Below are positions 52,965 to 61,825 of a stretch of 61,945 nucleotides of DNA, one piece after another. The stretch comes from an uncultured Clostridium sp. (lineage in GTDB: Bacteria > Bacillota > Clostridia > Clostridiales > Clostridiaceae), in assembly GCA_900547475.1 (NCBI GenBank), contig URGW01000021.1:1-61945 (forward strand), in the 5' to 3' direction. The notes under the pieces are model-generated. The model did no database searches. It saw only the letters and a program-made list of their open reading frames with translations, and had not been told where the DNA came from. The stretch's first letter is position 1. Every line of letters begins with the position of its first letter. The position numbers and the translations under genes were made by a program.

Positions 52965-55629
52965 ATAGCGATAGGTAAGACTTTGATATTATCTTCATCT
53001 TTTCCCCCGCTCCACACCGTACGTGAGCCTTTCGGACTCATACGGCGTTCCATCAATTTGTATCTATTTATGCAATTTTACAATTTCCAACTAGTATTCT
53101 TAGTTTATTAACTTCTTTTAGGGATTTTTCATTTAACTTTGTAGTATTTAGAATTTGTTTTATTGTCTCCTGATTAGTTGCATGTATTAATCTGTGGATA
53201 TCTGCTTTTATGAAAATTAAGTTCTTATATTCATCAGTTCCACCTAAGTGTTTAGGCTTTTTATGATGGCAGTGCATCTTACCTATTTCTAATGGTTCTT
53301 TACTTATTTTGCATAAACCATTTTGTCCAACTAATAAAGATAATCTATTGTCATTATATTCTATACTCTGTGAAGGTATTGGGTTTTCTAAAATATATTT
53401 AAGAATATTTATTGAAACACCCTTTTGTCTTGCGTGAATATGTGCTCTACCTTCTTTAGAGTAACTACATATATCCTGTCTTATATTCATTGGAGGTATA
53501 TGTTTTACTCCTGTTAATGGGAATAATGGAATGTTTCTAATATAAATAGGTTTCATATTATAATTTCCGTATACCCGTTTATATAATTCAGATTTAATCC
53601 CTGTTTTGCTTTGTAATTTTCTAGTTTGATTATAGATGGTTCGATTGACTATATAAGAGATATTTCTAAAGTCTTCGTACACATCAGTTGCTATTGAATA
53701 ATAGTTTTGTATTCCTATTACTGTTGCATTATATTTTCCAACATTCGCAATTGTTGTGTCTCTTTTTATGTTCTTTATCTTCTCTTTTAGTTGTTTTACT
53801 ATGTCTTTCTTAGCTCTATCACTGATGTGTGATTTAACTACCTTCTTGTTCCCTTTACTTTTGATTTTAAGTTTAAACCCTAAGAACTCAGAATAATTTT
53901 TCTTTAAGTTCACAATTTTAGATTTTTCCTCACTTATATCTAGATTTAATCTTTCTTTTAACCACATTTGTGTAGCATGGAATATTTTTTGAGCTGTGTT
54001 GAAGTCTTTGCAGAAAATTTTAAAGTCATCTGCATATCTAACAATGAATATTTCTTTCATTTTTGACTTTCTTAATGCTCTATATTTATGGCTTCTTTCA
54101 ATTTTGCCATTTCGTATCATGTCATAATTGTGATTGGTTTCAAAGTATTCCCATTGTTTTGCTATCCACCAATCTAGTTCATTAAGCACTATATTGCTCA
54201 ATAGTGGTGACAATATGCCTCCTTGTGGAGTGCCTTTTGTAGGTATTCCAACATTTTCTATTGGTGCTTTAAGCATTTTGCTTATGATACATAGCAGTTG
54301 TTTATCTTGTATACCCAGAGTCCACATTTGTTTGAGCAGTTTACCATGGTCTACATTATCGAAGAAACCTTTTATGTCTATGTCAACAACATAGTGCAGA
54401 TTATTCTTTTGCATATAGAAGACACTTTTTGCAACTGCATGTTGTGTACTTCTATTTGGTCTAAATCCATAACTATGATTATAGAATTTAGCTTCGCATA
54501 TCGGCTCTAGCACTTGCTTTATGCATTGTTGAATAATTCTGTCTTCGATACTAGGTATTCCTAGAGGTCTCATTTTCCCATTTCTTTTGGGAATTTCGAC
54601 TCTTCTAACACTGTGTGGGGTGTAATTTTTAAGTCTGTTCCTTACATAGTTAACTAATTCCTCGTTAGTTTTCATAGCTATGTCATCTATAGTTTTTCCA
54701 TTACTCCCCTTGGTTTTACTGCCTTTATTTTTCTTAATATTCCTATACGCAAGTTCGATATTTTCCTTGCTATTTATTAAATCCATAAGTTTGTAAAATT
54801 TATAGTTGGATTTATTCTTTGCTGTACTGTAAAGTTCATCAAACATTGTTTGAGTGTCATAATACTCGTTGTTTCTTAGTTTTTGTTTCTTGACAGTACT
54901 AGTTGCCATTGGTCGATTAATCATTCCTTTTTTTTTATTGAAATTTTCATCTCTTTTAGTCTTACACGAACCCAATAATTATTGTAAAATAAAACTTTTT
55001 AATATACATATTGACTTGGGACTATCCCTCCACAGCTTATTATTACTGCTTCTTAGGTACTGTGTCCCTACTCTCACCAAGGTTAAGTATGTTACCATAC
55101 ACTGTTTCTACGAAAGCAATTTCTCCACATCCTTGGCTTTCCACGTTCCAATAACTCTATCTATATCATATACCCTTAGGTGTCTTCCTTTGAGCCTGTT
55201 AGCTTGATAGTGCCTTTAACACTATAAGGTATTTCATAACTACAAATCTTACTTTACCTCACTAACGTCACTTTTGTGACCCATGCATTTCTACATGTTA
55301 TACGTCTAGACCCGTACATTCGGAGATTCGTCAGTGTATTTTGTTTATACACATTCTCACCATAGATACTTTTAGACCACCGACCTATCTTACACTCAAC
55401 CACCTCTGGTTCGCTTTTCCTTATATTATATTTTAATATATTAGGGTGTAATCTCAGCCGCCTTTAACGAGCTTATAACCTATCTGTTATTGCTCACAGA
55501 TACGCTATTCGTAGTTTATGGAAGGCATTTCAAGGCGTTACTCTCTCATTCTACCTTTCGAGTTATCAGTTCTTAATTTAGTTTTCTAACTAAATTAGGC
55601 AACGCTTTTCACGTTACAACGTGTCGCAC
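52965..55629 (-). mobile_element. Group II intron in nrdD
   Basis: About 2.67 kb. The 5' end reads GTGCG at 55629-55625, the group II consensus. Near the 3' end the domain V hairpin (53016-53047; GCCGTATGAG ... CTCACGTACGG with a GAAA-like tip) is followed by domain VI, with a bulged A eight nt from the 3' end (CCTA-TCGCTAT). The intron carries an RT-maturase ORF. Removing it joins exons 2 and 3 in frame. The first about 650 nt (54976-55629) would form domains I-III. The boundaries could shift by one or two nt. Confidence 0.88.
53068..54975 (-). CDS. ltrA: Group II intron reverse transcriptase/maturase with HNH endonuclease
   Basis: A 635-aa intron-encoded protein. The RT palm has RPLGIPSIEDRIIQ, YGFRPNRSTQHA, the VDIDIKGFFDNVDH catalytic Asp, GTPQGGILSPLLSN and the catalytic RYADDF. 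A maturase/thumb (X) domain covers about residues 400-500. The C-terminal En domain is HNH type, with CHHKKPKHLGG and IHRLIH plus paired Cys/His. All three catalytic parts look intact, so mobility and splicing activity are plausible. The true start could be the first Met or the one about 17 or 22 residues in. Confidence 0.93.
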   Translation of the reverse strand: MGSCKTKRDENFNKKKGMINRPMATSTVKKQKLRNNEYYDTQTMFDELYSTAKNKSNYKFYKLMDLINSKENIELAYRNIKKNKGSKTKGSNGKTIDDIAMKTNEELVNYVRNRLKNYTPHSVRRVEIPKRNGKMRPLGIPSIEDRIIQQCIKQVLEPICEAKFYNHSYGFRPNRSTQHAVAKSVFYMQKNNLHYVVDIDIKGFFDNVDHGKLLKQMWTLGIQDKQLLCIISKMLKAPIENVGIPTKGTPQGGILSPLLSNIVLNELDWWIAKQWEYFETNHNYDMIRNGKIERSHKYRALRKSKMKEIFIVRYADDFKIFCKDFNTAQKIFHATQMWLKERLNLDISEEKSKIVNLKKNYSEFLGFKLKIKSKGNKKVVKSHISDRAKKDIVKQLKEKIKNIKRDTTIANVGKYNATVIGIQNYYSIATDVYEDFRNISYIVNRTIYNQTRKLQSKTGIKSELYKRVYGNYNMKPIYIRNIPLFPLTGVKHIPPMNIRQDICSYSKEGRAHIHARQKGVSINILKYILENPIPSQSIEYNDNRLSLLVGQNGLCKISKEPLEIGKMHCHHKKPKHLGGTDEYKNLIFIKADIHRLIHATNQETIKQILNTTKLNEKSLKEVNKLRILVGNCKIA

Positions 55630-55830
55630 TATAGTCATATTTTCCACCTTCAAGGCAGTTATGCTCATCAAGAACATAAATTAACTTAGGAAATGCTTCT
55701 CCAATTTCTTGACCTTTGTAGTTCTTCATTCCTTCAAGTCTTTGTTTTATCATTTCCTCGCAGATCATTGCCATTTCTTCTTCATATGGATGGCCTTCTT
55801 CTATCTCTAGGTAAATTGTACTAAATGGAG
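55630..55830 (-). CDS. nrdD: NrdD, exon 2
   Basis: 201 nt between the two introns, encoding 66 complete codons flanked by two split codons: PFSTIYLEIEEGHPYEEEM, a helical segment MICEEMIKQRLEGM, FPKLIYVLDEHNCLEGG and KYDY. This is the expected NrdD sequence between the NGQ motif of exon 1 and TKLAAKC of exon 3. It has no start or stop of its own. The sum of the three exons is 2124 nt (707 codons plus stop), the normal NrdD size. Confidence 0.9.
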
Positions 55831-56880
55831 CTTGCGTGCTCCCAGTATGTTTTCACATACTACAGACTATCTCTTCACCCTCGTCTTTTTCGTTAGGGTG
55901 GACGGCACTTCCCATATAGGAATTTCACCTATACAGTACGCTTTTCATAATCCCATAAGGATTGTATAAGCTAGTCGTTACACCTTTAAGAGAATTACTT
56001 CTCAAACTTGGCTCGGTATTAACATATCTTTGGGTTATATATATTTCCATCTAAATCCAGCAAAAGTTTTATTTTTACCTTTACATGCCTTTGAAAGATT
56101 TCCACTCTTATATCCTTGATAGTGAAACTCTGCAATAGTAGCATTTTCAAATATCTCTCCATTATCAATATTTTTAACTTTCTTTGCCTTAACATATGCT
56201 GAATTTTTTGGTTCTATTATTTTATTATCTTCATCTAAATATCTGTATACATTTCCTTTAGTTGATCCTCTAAGACCTCTACAAACTGCACATACATGCG
56301 AAAAATTAGCTTTATCATATCTCGCCGCATCACTTGCACTTCCAAATATCATATTAGTAGTAATATTAATTACTTTTTTAGAAGTTGGATTTAATTTTCC
56401 AGTTTTCCCAAACATATGATTTTTTTCACCTAATTGAGCTTCTCCAATCTTATTTTTAACTTCTTGTGTTAAAAAATTATTGCCTCCGCCCCCCTTTAGA
56501 TTATATCCATTTTCAGTAACAAGTGACTTATAATATTCTATATAATAAGATTCTTTTTTATTTAAATCTTCTATTGAGTTTGTTTCATAAATAACTTCCC
56601 ATTTAAAGTTCTCTTTTCCATATTTCCTTATTGCATTTGAAAAAGCTGTTTTATAACCATATTCATGACTTCTCTCATGTTGACTTTTTCTCACACTTAA
56701 CGAATGTATTGTCTGTCCAATGTATACTTTATTATTAATAATATTAGTTACCTTATAAATAATCATTCTTATCACCCAAGACTTAGCTTTCACCGATAGC
56801 ACTATGTATATACATAGCACACCCTATATTTATAGGTTCACCGCCTTATAATCTATGCTATTTCTAACATAGACAGCCTA
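55831..56880 (-). mobile_element. Group I intron in nrdD
   Basis: 1050 nt. Exon 1 ends in T (GGT-CAA-T) and the intron ends in G (CACGCAAG), as group I splicing requires. Joining gives NGQ-S-PFST, the conserved NrdD sequence. Core-like elements follow the ORF: GTAACGACTAG and AGAGATAGTCTG, whose GACTA/TAGTC parts pair as P7. The intron encodes a GIY-YIG endonuclease. T4 nrdD carries a group I intron as well, so this gene is a known type of target. Confidence 0.87.
56035..56766 (-). CDS. GIY-YIG homing endonuclease with NUMOD modules
   Basis: A 243-aa intron-encoded nuclease. The N-terminal GIY-YIG domain begins IYKVTNIINNKVYIGQT and has the catalytic Arg in SLSVRKSQHER and a Glu/Asn further on. 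A NUMOD3-like segment (GEAQLGEKNHMFGKTG) and a NUMOD1-like helix-turn-helix (FGSASDAARY ... VCRGLRGS) follow as DNA-binding parts, as in I-TevI/I-BmoI relatives. The ATG at 56766 has GGGTGAT upstream; an in-frame extension to 56820 runs through intron sequence. It probably cuts intronless nrdD alleles. Confidence 0.9.
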   Translation of the reverse strand: MIIYKVTNIINNKVYIGQTIHSLSVRKSQHERSHEYGYKTAFSNAIRKYGKENFKWEVIYETNSIEDLNKKESYYIEYYKSLVTENGYNLKGGGGNNFLTQEVKNKIGEAQLGEKNHMFGKTGKLNPTSKKVINITTNMIFGSASDAARYDKANFSHVCAVCRGLRGSTKGNVYRYLDEDNKIIEPKNSAYVKAKKVKNIDNGEIFENATIAEFHYQGYKSGNLSKACKGKNKTFAGFRWKYI

Positions 56881-57736
56881 ATTGACCATTAGTCGTTTGT
56901 AACGTAGATAATTGATATCTTATAGTTTGAACTCCATCTTTAAGTTCTTTTATCTTAATATCTTTAGCTAATTTAATAGCAAGCTCTTCATCATTAAGCA
57001 TTTCAAGATAATGTTTATATGCTTTATCTTCTGTTACCTTAAGATACTTAGCTAAATGCTTAATAGTAATACTTTGACCACCATATTGATTAGATGAAAC
57101 TTGAGCAATTATTTGTGTGGCTACTGTACATGCTGTTCCAAAACTCTTAGGCTCTTCAACTAATTTTTCATTAATTACAGTCCCATTAGTAAACATATCT
57201 TCTAAGTTTATTAAACAGCAGTTAAACATTGGAGATATAGTATAATCCATATCATGCCAATGAATTGCTCCTTCATCATGAGCTTGAACTATATGCGCAG
57301 GAATAAGCTTTCTTCTTGCAATATCCTTAGATACTTCCCCTGCAATTAAATCTCTTTGTGTTGCAGATACTACAGGATTCTTATTTGAATTTTCCTTCAT
57401 TACATCTTCATTCTTTTTACTTAATAACTCTAATATACTATCATCAGTAGTATTAGTATTTCGCTTAAACTCTTGTACAGCTCTGTAACCCTCATATGCT
57501 CTTGCAGTTTCAGCTTGTCCGTAGTGAACTAACCTATCATATACGTAGCTTTCTATTTTATAAATAGTTGCTATTTCATCCTGTTTACTAAAATACTTTT
57601 CAGCGTCATTTGCTATTAATCTTGCAATATCAGCTAAAAATATTCCACTACCATTTTTCATCGACTTAGTTATAGCTTCTCTTATTTTATTCTTGTCGAA
57701 CTCTACTGTACTTCCGTCCCTTTTAATTACTTTCAA
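56881..57736 (-). CDS. nrdD: NrdD, exon 1
   Basis: The first 285 codons of anaerobic ribonucleotide reductase plus one nt. Residues 1-90 are an ATP-cone regulatory domain (MKVIKRDGSTVEFDKNKI ... ARAYEGYR). The catalytic part begins near residue 130 (AHDEGAIHWHDMDYTISPMFNCCL, with a Cys at the expected thiyl site region). The frame appears to end in LGCLC before a stop, but the last five residues are intron. With exons 2 and 3 it forms a 707-aa enzyme reducing ribonucleoside triphosphates without oxygen, using NrdG for radical formation. Confidence 0.92.
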
Positions 57737-57997
57737 TTAATACCACTCCCTAAACTTCAGTATATTTTAAATACTCACTACTAATAAAATAAGTTATTAA
57801 TTTAAAGGCTAATTATACACTAATAGATATTTAGTTTCATAATACTATTAGTCGATTATATTAAATAAACTTTCAAATATATCTTTTTTTAACCTTTTTC
57901 TTTAAAATAATACTCATTTTAATTTATATTATTTAATCCAATTTCTTAAAATCAGCATAAAAAAATAGTGCTTGTATTAATACTAATAACCTTAAAT

Positions 57998-58014
57998 ACA
58001 CAACATATTGTACT
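57998..58014. promoter_or_regulatory. NrdR-like box 1
   Basis: ACACAACATATTGTACT matches the NrdR consensus (acaCwAtATaTwgTgt) with an internal ACAA/TTGT inverted repeat. It lies 32 bp from box 2, three helical turns, the usual NrdR pairing. Confidence 0.7.
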
Positions 58015-58029
58015 ACCTTTTTATTTTAA

Positions 58030-58046
58030 ACACAATATATAGTTAT
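58030..58046. promoter_or_regulatory. NrdR-like box 2
   Basis: ACACAATATATAGTTAT matches the same consensus at most positions. NrdR represses ribonucleotide reductase genes when dATP is high; nrdR is not in this window. Confidence 0.7.
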
Positions 58047-58264
58047 GCATGTTTTAAAGAGATTTACTGTATTTTTCTTACAAGCACTTGAATTTTCTTT
58101 ATATTTCACTTATTTTCCTATATTATCCTTTTTTTGTTTTTCATTCATTTTTCATCACAACTTTTTTCATTATACTACATTAAATTTAAAAAAACACCTC
58201 TTGAAATTTAATATAATATATGCTAAAAATAATTTATTCTCTTATTAACATAATTATTTTATAT

Positions 58265-58296
58265 AAAAAAGGTAAGATTAATCCTACCTTTTTTTA
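58265..58296. terminator. Terminator of metA
   Basis: AAAAAAGGTA and TACCTTTTTT arms with an inner pairing around ATTAAT; T-runs on both strands. Confidence 0.75.
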
Positions 58297-58301
58297 TAAT
58301 C

Positions 58302-59216
58302 CTATAATCCCCCTAAATCATATGGAGTATTTTGATATACGCAATAATTAAGCCAATTACTAAAAACTAAATTCGCACTTCCTCTCCATGTAACCATTGG
58401 CTCTAATCTAGGGTCATCACCTGGAAAATAATTTTTAGGAACTTCTATATCTAATCCTTTATTAACATCTCTAAAATACTCATCACTTAAAGTATTTCTC
58501 TCATACTCTAAATGACCAGTAATAAATACTTGTCTTCTACTTTTATTCGCTACAATAAATATACCTGCTTCATCTGATTCAGATAATATTTCTAGTTCAG
58601 ATACTTTTTCTATATCTTCTCTTTTTACCTCTGTATGTCTAGAATGAGGTGCATAAAAAATATCATCTATACCTCTTGTAAGGTCTGCATTTTTATTATT
58701 AATAAAATGCTTAAAAACACCGAACATCTTCTTTTCTAATTGATATTTCGGAATATCATAATGATAATTTAATCCCGCTTGAGCTCCCCAACAAATATGA
58801 AGTGTTGAATATACATTGCTTTTGCTCCACTCCATTATTTCCTTTAACTCATTCCAATACATAACACCTTCAAATTCCAATTGTTCCACTGGTGCCCCTG
58901 TTATTACTAACCCATCAAATTTTTCATCTTTTATATCATTAAAGAAACTATAAAATTTTTTCATATGTTCAAGTGATGTATGTTTTGGCTTATAGGTCTC
59001 TGTCTGTAAAAGCTTAATTTCTACTTGAAGTGGTGTATTAGATAAATATCTAAGTAACTGATTTTCTGCTTGAATCTTTTTGGGCATTAAATTTAAAATT
59101 GCAATTTTTAATGGTCTAATATCCTGCTTCACAGCTCTCTCATTATTCATTACAAATATATTTTCATCAGATAAAACCTTAAATGCAGGTAAATCTTTTG
59201 GAATTTTTATTGGCAT
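58302..59216 (-). CDS. metA: Homoserine O-acyltransferase MetA (acetyl type predicted)
   Basis: A 304-aa enzyme of methionine synthesis, family length exact. Catalytic Cys142 lies in HICWGAQAG, the His and Glu of the triad in FITGHLEYE. Residue 111, which selects the acyl donor, is Glu (GAPVE), as in enzymes that use acetyl-CoA; E. coli, which uses succinyl-CoA, has Gly. The product should therefore be O-acetylhomoserine although databases often say succinyltransferase. It is monocistronic; I see no S-box in the 237-bp upstream spacer. Confidence 0.94.
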   Translation of the reverse strand: MPIKIPKDLPAFKVLSDENIFVMNNERAVKQDIRPLKIAILNLMPKKIQAENQLLRYLSNTPLQVEIKLLQTETYKPKHTSLEHMKKFYSFFNDIKDEKFDGLVITGAPVEQLEFEGVMYWNELKEIMEWSKSNVYSTLHICWGAQAGLNYHYDIPKYQLEKKMFGVFKHFINNKNADLTRGIDDIFYAPHSRHTEVKREDIEKVSELEILSESDEAGIFIVANKSRRQVFITGHLEYERNTLSDEYFRDVNKGLDIEVPKNYFPGDDPRLEPMVTWRGSANLVFSNWLNYCVYQNTPYDLGGL

Positions 59217-59399
59217 AGCCTCCCCTCCTTATATTAATATTAAATCATATTTTTTCCATTTTTTTAATATTTATTATTAATATTAATCTTTGAAGATTTA
59301 TAATTTCTCATCTTTTCTTTGAAACTAATACTATTTAATATGTTGATGATTTTCTTATTCTTAATAGGAGTTAAAAATTTAAAATATATTTATGTGAGT

Positions 59400-59446
59400 A
59401 ATTATAAAATAAAGCCTGCCATAAGCAGACTTTATTTTATAATTAC
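59400..59446. terminator. Strong bidirectional terminator
   Basis: AATTATAAAATAAAG-CTGC and GCAG-CTTTATTTTATAATT form a stem of about 20 bp with one mismatch and a 5-nt loop, directly after the Cof-type phosphatase gene. Confidence 0.75.
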
Positions 59447-59453
59447 TATTTTA

Positions 59454-60260
59454 TTATTTAAGTACAAATTTTTCTATAGCTTTTGCAACTCCATCCTCTT
59501 CATTTGAGTCAGTAATATAATTTGCAGCTTCTTTTACTTCTTCAAATGCATTTGCCATTGCAACACCCATACCAGCATATACTATCATATCAAGGTCATT
59601 TCCAGCATCACCAAAAGTCATTATTTCTTCTTGCTTTACACCTAAGTGTTGTGCTAATAATTCAACACCAGTTCCTTTATTTACAGCTTTATTTAAGAAC
59701 TCCAAAAAGTATGGTGTACTTCTAACAACAGTATATTTATCATAAACTTCTTGTGGTAATTTATCTACAGCCTTTTGTAATATCTCTGGCTCATCAATCA
59801 TCATAACCTTAATTATAGAATGATCATCTTCAATATTTGAATAATCATTTATATTTATTTCTATTCCATTTATGTTTGCTTCAACTTCTGTATATTTGCT
59901 ATTTTTAGGAGTTATTAATCCATGTATATCTGAAAATGCATGAATATTTACACCTAATTCTTTACTTAAATTATGTAAATAATGTAAATCAGCACCTGTT
60001 AATGCTATTTTAGAAATCACTTCTCTACTTTTAGTTTTCAAAACTAGTCCACCATTATAAGTTAAAACACAATCATTTTCATCATACATATCTAATTCTT
60101 CTAGATATCTTGTAACTCCATCAATTGGTCTACCTGTTGCAATTACAACTTGAACACCTTTTTCTTTTGCTGCCTTTATAGCTTTTTTAGTTCTTTCTGA
60201 AACTGTTTTATCTTCTTTAAGAAGTGTTCCATCCATATCAATTGCTATTAATTTATACAT
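59454..60260 (-). CDS. Cof-type HAD-IIB phosphatase
   Basis: A 268-aa cytoplasmic phosphatase. HAD motif I is AIDMDGTLL (nucleophile and acid Asp residues), motif II VVIATGRP, motif III an internal Lys (about residue 193), motif IV TFGDAGNDLDMI; the IIB cap lies between motifs II and III. These enzymes dephosphorylate sugar phosphates, FMN or PLP with broad specificity. The ATG at 60260 is 5 nt from GGAGG; an upstream in-frame start at 60275 falls on the box. Monocistronic. Confidence 0.92.
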   Translation of the reverse strand: MYKLIAIDMDGTLLKEDKTVSERTKKAIKAAKEKGVQVVIATGRPIDGVTRYLEELDMYDENDCVLTYNGGLVLKTKSREVISKIALTGADLHYLHNLSKELGVNIHAFSDIHGLITPKNSKYTEVEANINGIEININDYSNIEDDHSIIKVMMIDEPEILQKAVDKLPQEVYDKYTVVRSTPYFLEFLNKAVNKGTGVELLAQHLGVKQEEIMTFGDAGNDLDMIVYAGMGVAMANAFEEVKEAANYITDSNEEDGVAKAIEKFVLK

Positions 60261-60420
60261 AAACGCCTCCACCATTTCTTATAATAAAATTCTGTTTAAT
60301 TATAACATATAATTTAGTAATAGCAGCATAATATTATTTATAAAATTTATAGCTAATATTGATTTTACTTTTTACAAATACTATATTTTCAATATAACTT
60401 CTTATCTAAAATTAATCGCA

Positions 60421-60690
60421 TCACTTCTTATATCCAATATAAGAGCTAATTATATCATCAAATCCATCTCTATCTAATATACTTATAACTACACCTGTAA
60501 TCTCATAACTTGATGTATTATACTTTTCTCCCCTAAACTCCTTAATGCAACTTACCACATCTTCAGTTATTATCTTTGCATCAGATTCATTTAATAAAGC
60601 TTTTTGATCTCTAGTTGCATTTAATATACTTACTTTAATTTTACTTTTGTCTAACTCTTGTAATCTTCCATCTTTTTTTACTACTTTCAT
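60421..60690 (-). CDS. Free-standing ATP-cone protein A
   Basis: An 89-aa protein made entirely of one ATP-cone: VVKKDGRLQELDKSKIKVSILNAT, then an internal SDAKIITEDVV helix and SSYEITGVVISILDRDGF. The same domain forms the N-terminus of NrdD (MKVIKRDGSTVEFDKNKI) and part of NrdR, where it binds ATP/dATP. AGGAGG lies before the ATG. It is related to, and likely a duplicate of, the protein encoded upstream at 60785-61066, from which a terminator hairpin separates it. A sensor or in-trans regulator role is inference. Confidence 0.87.
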   Translation of the reverse strand: MKVVKKDGRLQELDKSKIKVSILNATRDQKALLNESDAKIITEDVVSCIKEFRGEKYNTSSYEITGVVISILDRDGFDDIISSYIGYKK

Positions 60691-60720
60691 TGTACTACAC
60701 CTCCTTATAATATTATTATC

Positions 60721-60788
60721 AAAAAAATAGGTTGTAACTCATAATAACAATAAAAAATTACTGTTATTAAGCTACAACCTATTTTTAT
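60721..60788. terminator. Hairpin between the two ATP-cone genes
   Basis: AAAAATAGGTTGTA and TACAACCTATTTTT form the outer stem, with ATAATAACA/TGTTATTA as an inner stem. T-run on the minus strand. It overlaps the stop codon of the 60785-61066 gene. Confidence 0.7.
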
Positions 60789-61066
60789 CTATCATTTTTA
60801 CTTTTATAATCTAAATAAGACATTGCTATATCATTAAATCCATCCTTATTGAGAGTTTCTATTATTACTGCAAAAATTTCATAAGTTGATGTAATTCCAT
60901 CATCTCCCCTTATACCTTGTAATACTTTTAGTACTCTAGAACTTAATACCTTTAAATCAGCTTCATTTATAATTGTATCACTATCAATAGATGCACCTAA
61001 TATGCTACTTCTTATTTTAATAACATCTAAACTTTGTATTCTACCATCCTTTTTTATTACTCGCAT
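60785..61066 (-). CDS. Free-standing ATP-cone protein B
   Basis: A 93-aa single ATP-cone (MRVIKKDGRIQSLDVIKIRSS, then NEADLKVLSSRVLKVL and STYEIFAVIIETLNKDGF). It aligns over its whole length with protein A and with the first 90 residues of NrdD, but diverges at many positions, so the duplication is not recent. It has no catalytic domain. GGGGG-rich box before the ATG. The two genes are 94 bp apart in the same direction with a terminator-like hairpin between them. Confidence 0.87.
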   Translation of the reverse strand: MRVIKKDGRIQSLDVIKIRSSILGASIDSDTIINEADLKVLSSRVLKVLQGIRGDDGITSTYEIFAVIIETLNKDGFNDIAMSYLDYKSKNDR

Positions 61067-61312
61067 AAATACACCCCCATATAATAAAATTATACACTAT
61101 CACAGAATATTTTTAAACGATTTCATAGCTTCTTCATAATAAATTCTATTAATTTATTATATGTTTATTGAATATCATATTTACTAAATGATATATATTT
61201 TTTTATTATTTACTTATAAGAAATATTATATTAAATAGATACTATTACATTTAACATTTATTTTTTATAATCGTAAAATATAATATAAAACTTTTTTGGA
61301 GTTAAATATATT

Positions 61313-61825
61313 ATGAATTTTATATCTAAATTTAGAAACTTATATCATTCATCCCGTCAAAACTTAACACTTATATCTCACAGGTTAAAAACATCAAATT
61401 CTTATAATGATTCTGCTTTAGAAAAAATAAATAAAGGTAATTTTTCTAGTAAAACTAAATACTTTATATGGGTAGATACAAAAAACTTCAAAACTAATAT
61501 ATTTAAAGGAAATATACATTATTGGGTTTTAGAAAATAGTTTTCTTTGCACTATAGGACGACCTAGTTCCCCTACTATAAAGGGTATTTTTTATGCAGGA
61601 CCTAAAGGTTATTCCTTTGGCGAAGCTCGAGGATTTAGATGCTTATACTATACTCAAATAAAAGGCAATTATTTATTTCATTCAATTCCCTATAATTTAG
61701 ATGGCTCTATAAGAGATTCTCGTTTAGGTATGCAATTAACAGACGGTTGTGTAAGACTTGCTACTAAGCATGCAAAATGGATCTATTATAACGTTCCATC
61801 CGGAACTACTATATATATAACTTGA
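61313..61825 (+). CDS. L,D-transpeptidase (YkuD domain)
   Basis: A 170-aa protein. The YkuD core runs from about residue 48 (KYFIWVDTKNFKTNIFKG) to the end. The catalytic loop has FHSIPY and, later, QLTDGCVRLATKHAKWIY with the nucleophilic Cys; Asp stands where the classical SHGC motif has His, as in several clostridial members. The N-terminal 45 residues are basic and lack a clear signal peptide, unusual for a wall cross-linking enzyme, though membrane association is possible. The ATG follows TTGGAG by about 11 nt. No terminator is visible before the window end. Confidence 0.85.
   Translation: MNFISKFRNLYHSSRQNLTLISHRLKTSNSYNDSALEKINKGNFSSKTKYFIWVDTKNFKTNIFKGNIHYWVLENSFLCTIGRPSSPTIKGIFYAGPKGYSFGEARGFRCLYYTQIKGNYLFHSIPYNLDGSIRDSRLGMQLTDGCVRLATKHAKWIYYNVPSGTTIYIT

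Larger units (their letters stand above)
57737..58301. other. nrdD upstream region
   Basis: 565 bp, AT-rich, without a credible ORF. It carries two NrdR-like boxes and, at its right edge, the metA terminator. The long distance (about 260 bp) from boxes to the nrdD start implies an extended 5' leader. Confidence 0.55.

Noticed and set aside
52965..52998. Independent ATG start for the NrdD C-terminal half
   Set aside because: The first 11 residues are encoded by group II intron domain VI, and splicing restores an uninterrupted NrdD frame without them.
54869..55207. Plus-strand ORF of 112 codons at the group II intron 5' region
   Set aside because: It is within intron RNA domains and antisense to the maturase start; no ribosome binding site.
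58045..58248. Plus-strand ORF of 67 codons in the nrdD upstream region
   Set aside because: Phe/Leu-rich low-complexity translation without a ribosome binding site; its start overlaps an NrdR-like box.
59217..59453. SAM riboswitch upstream of metA
   Set aside because: The spacer is too AT-rich and lacks the conserved S-box core and terminator.
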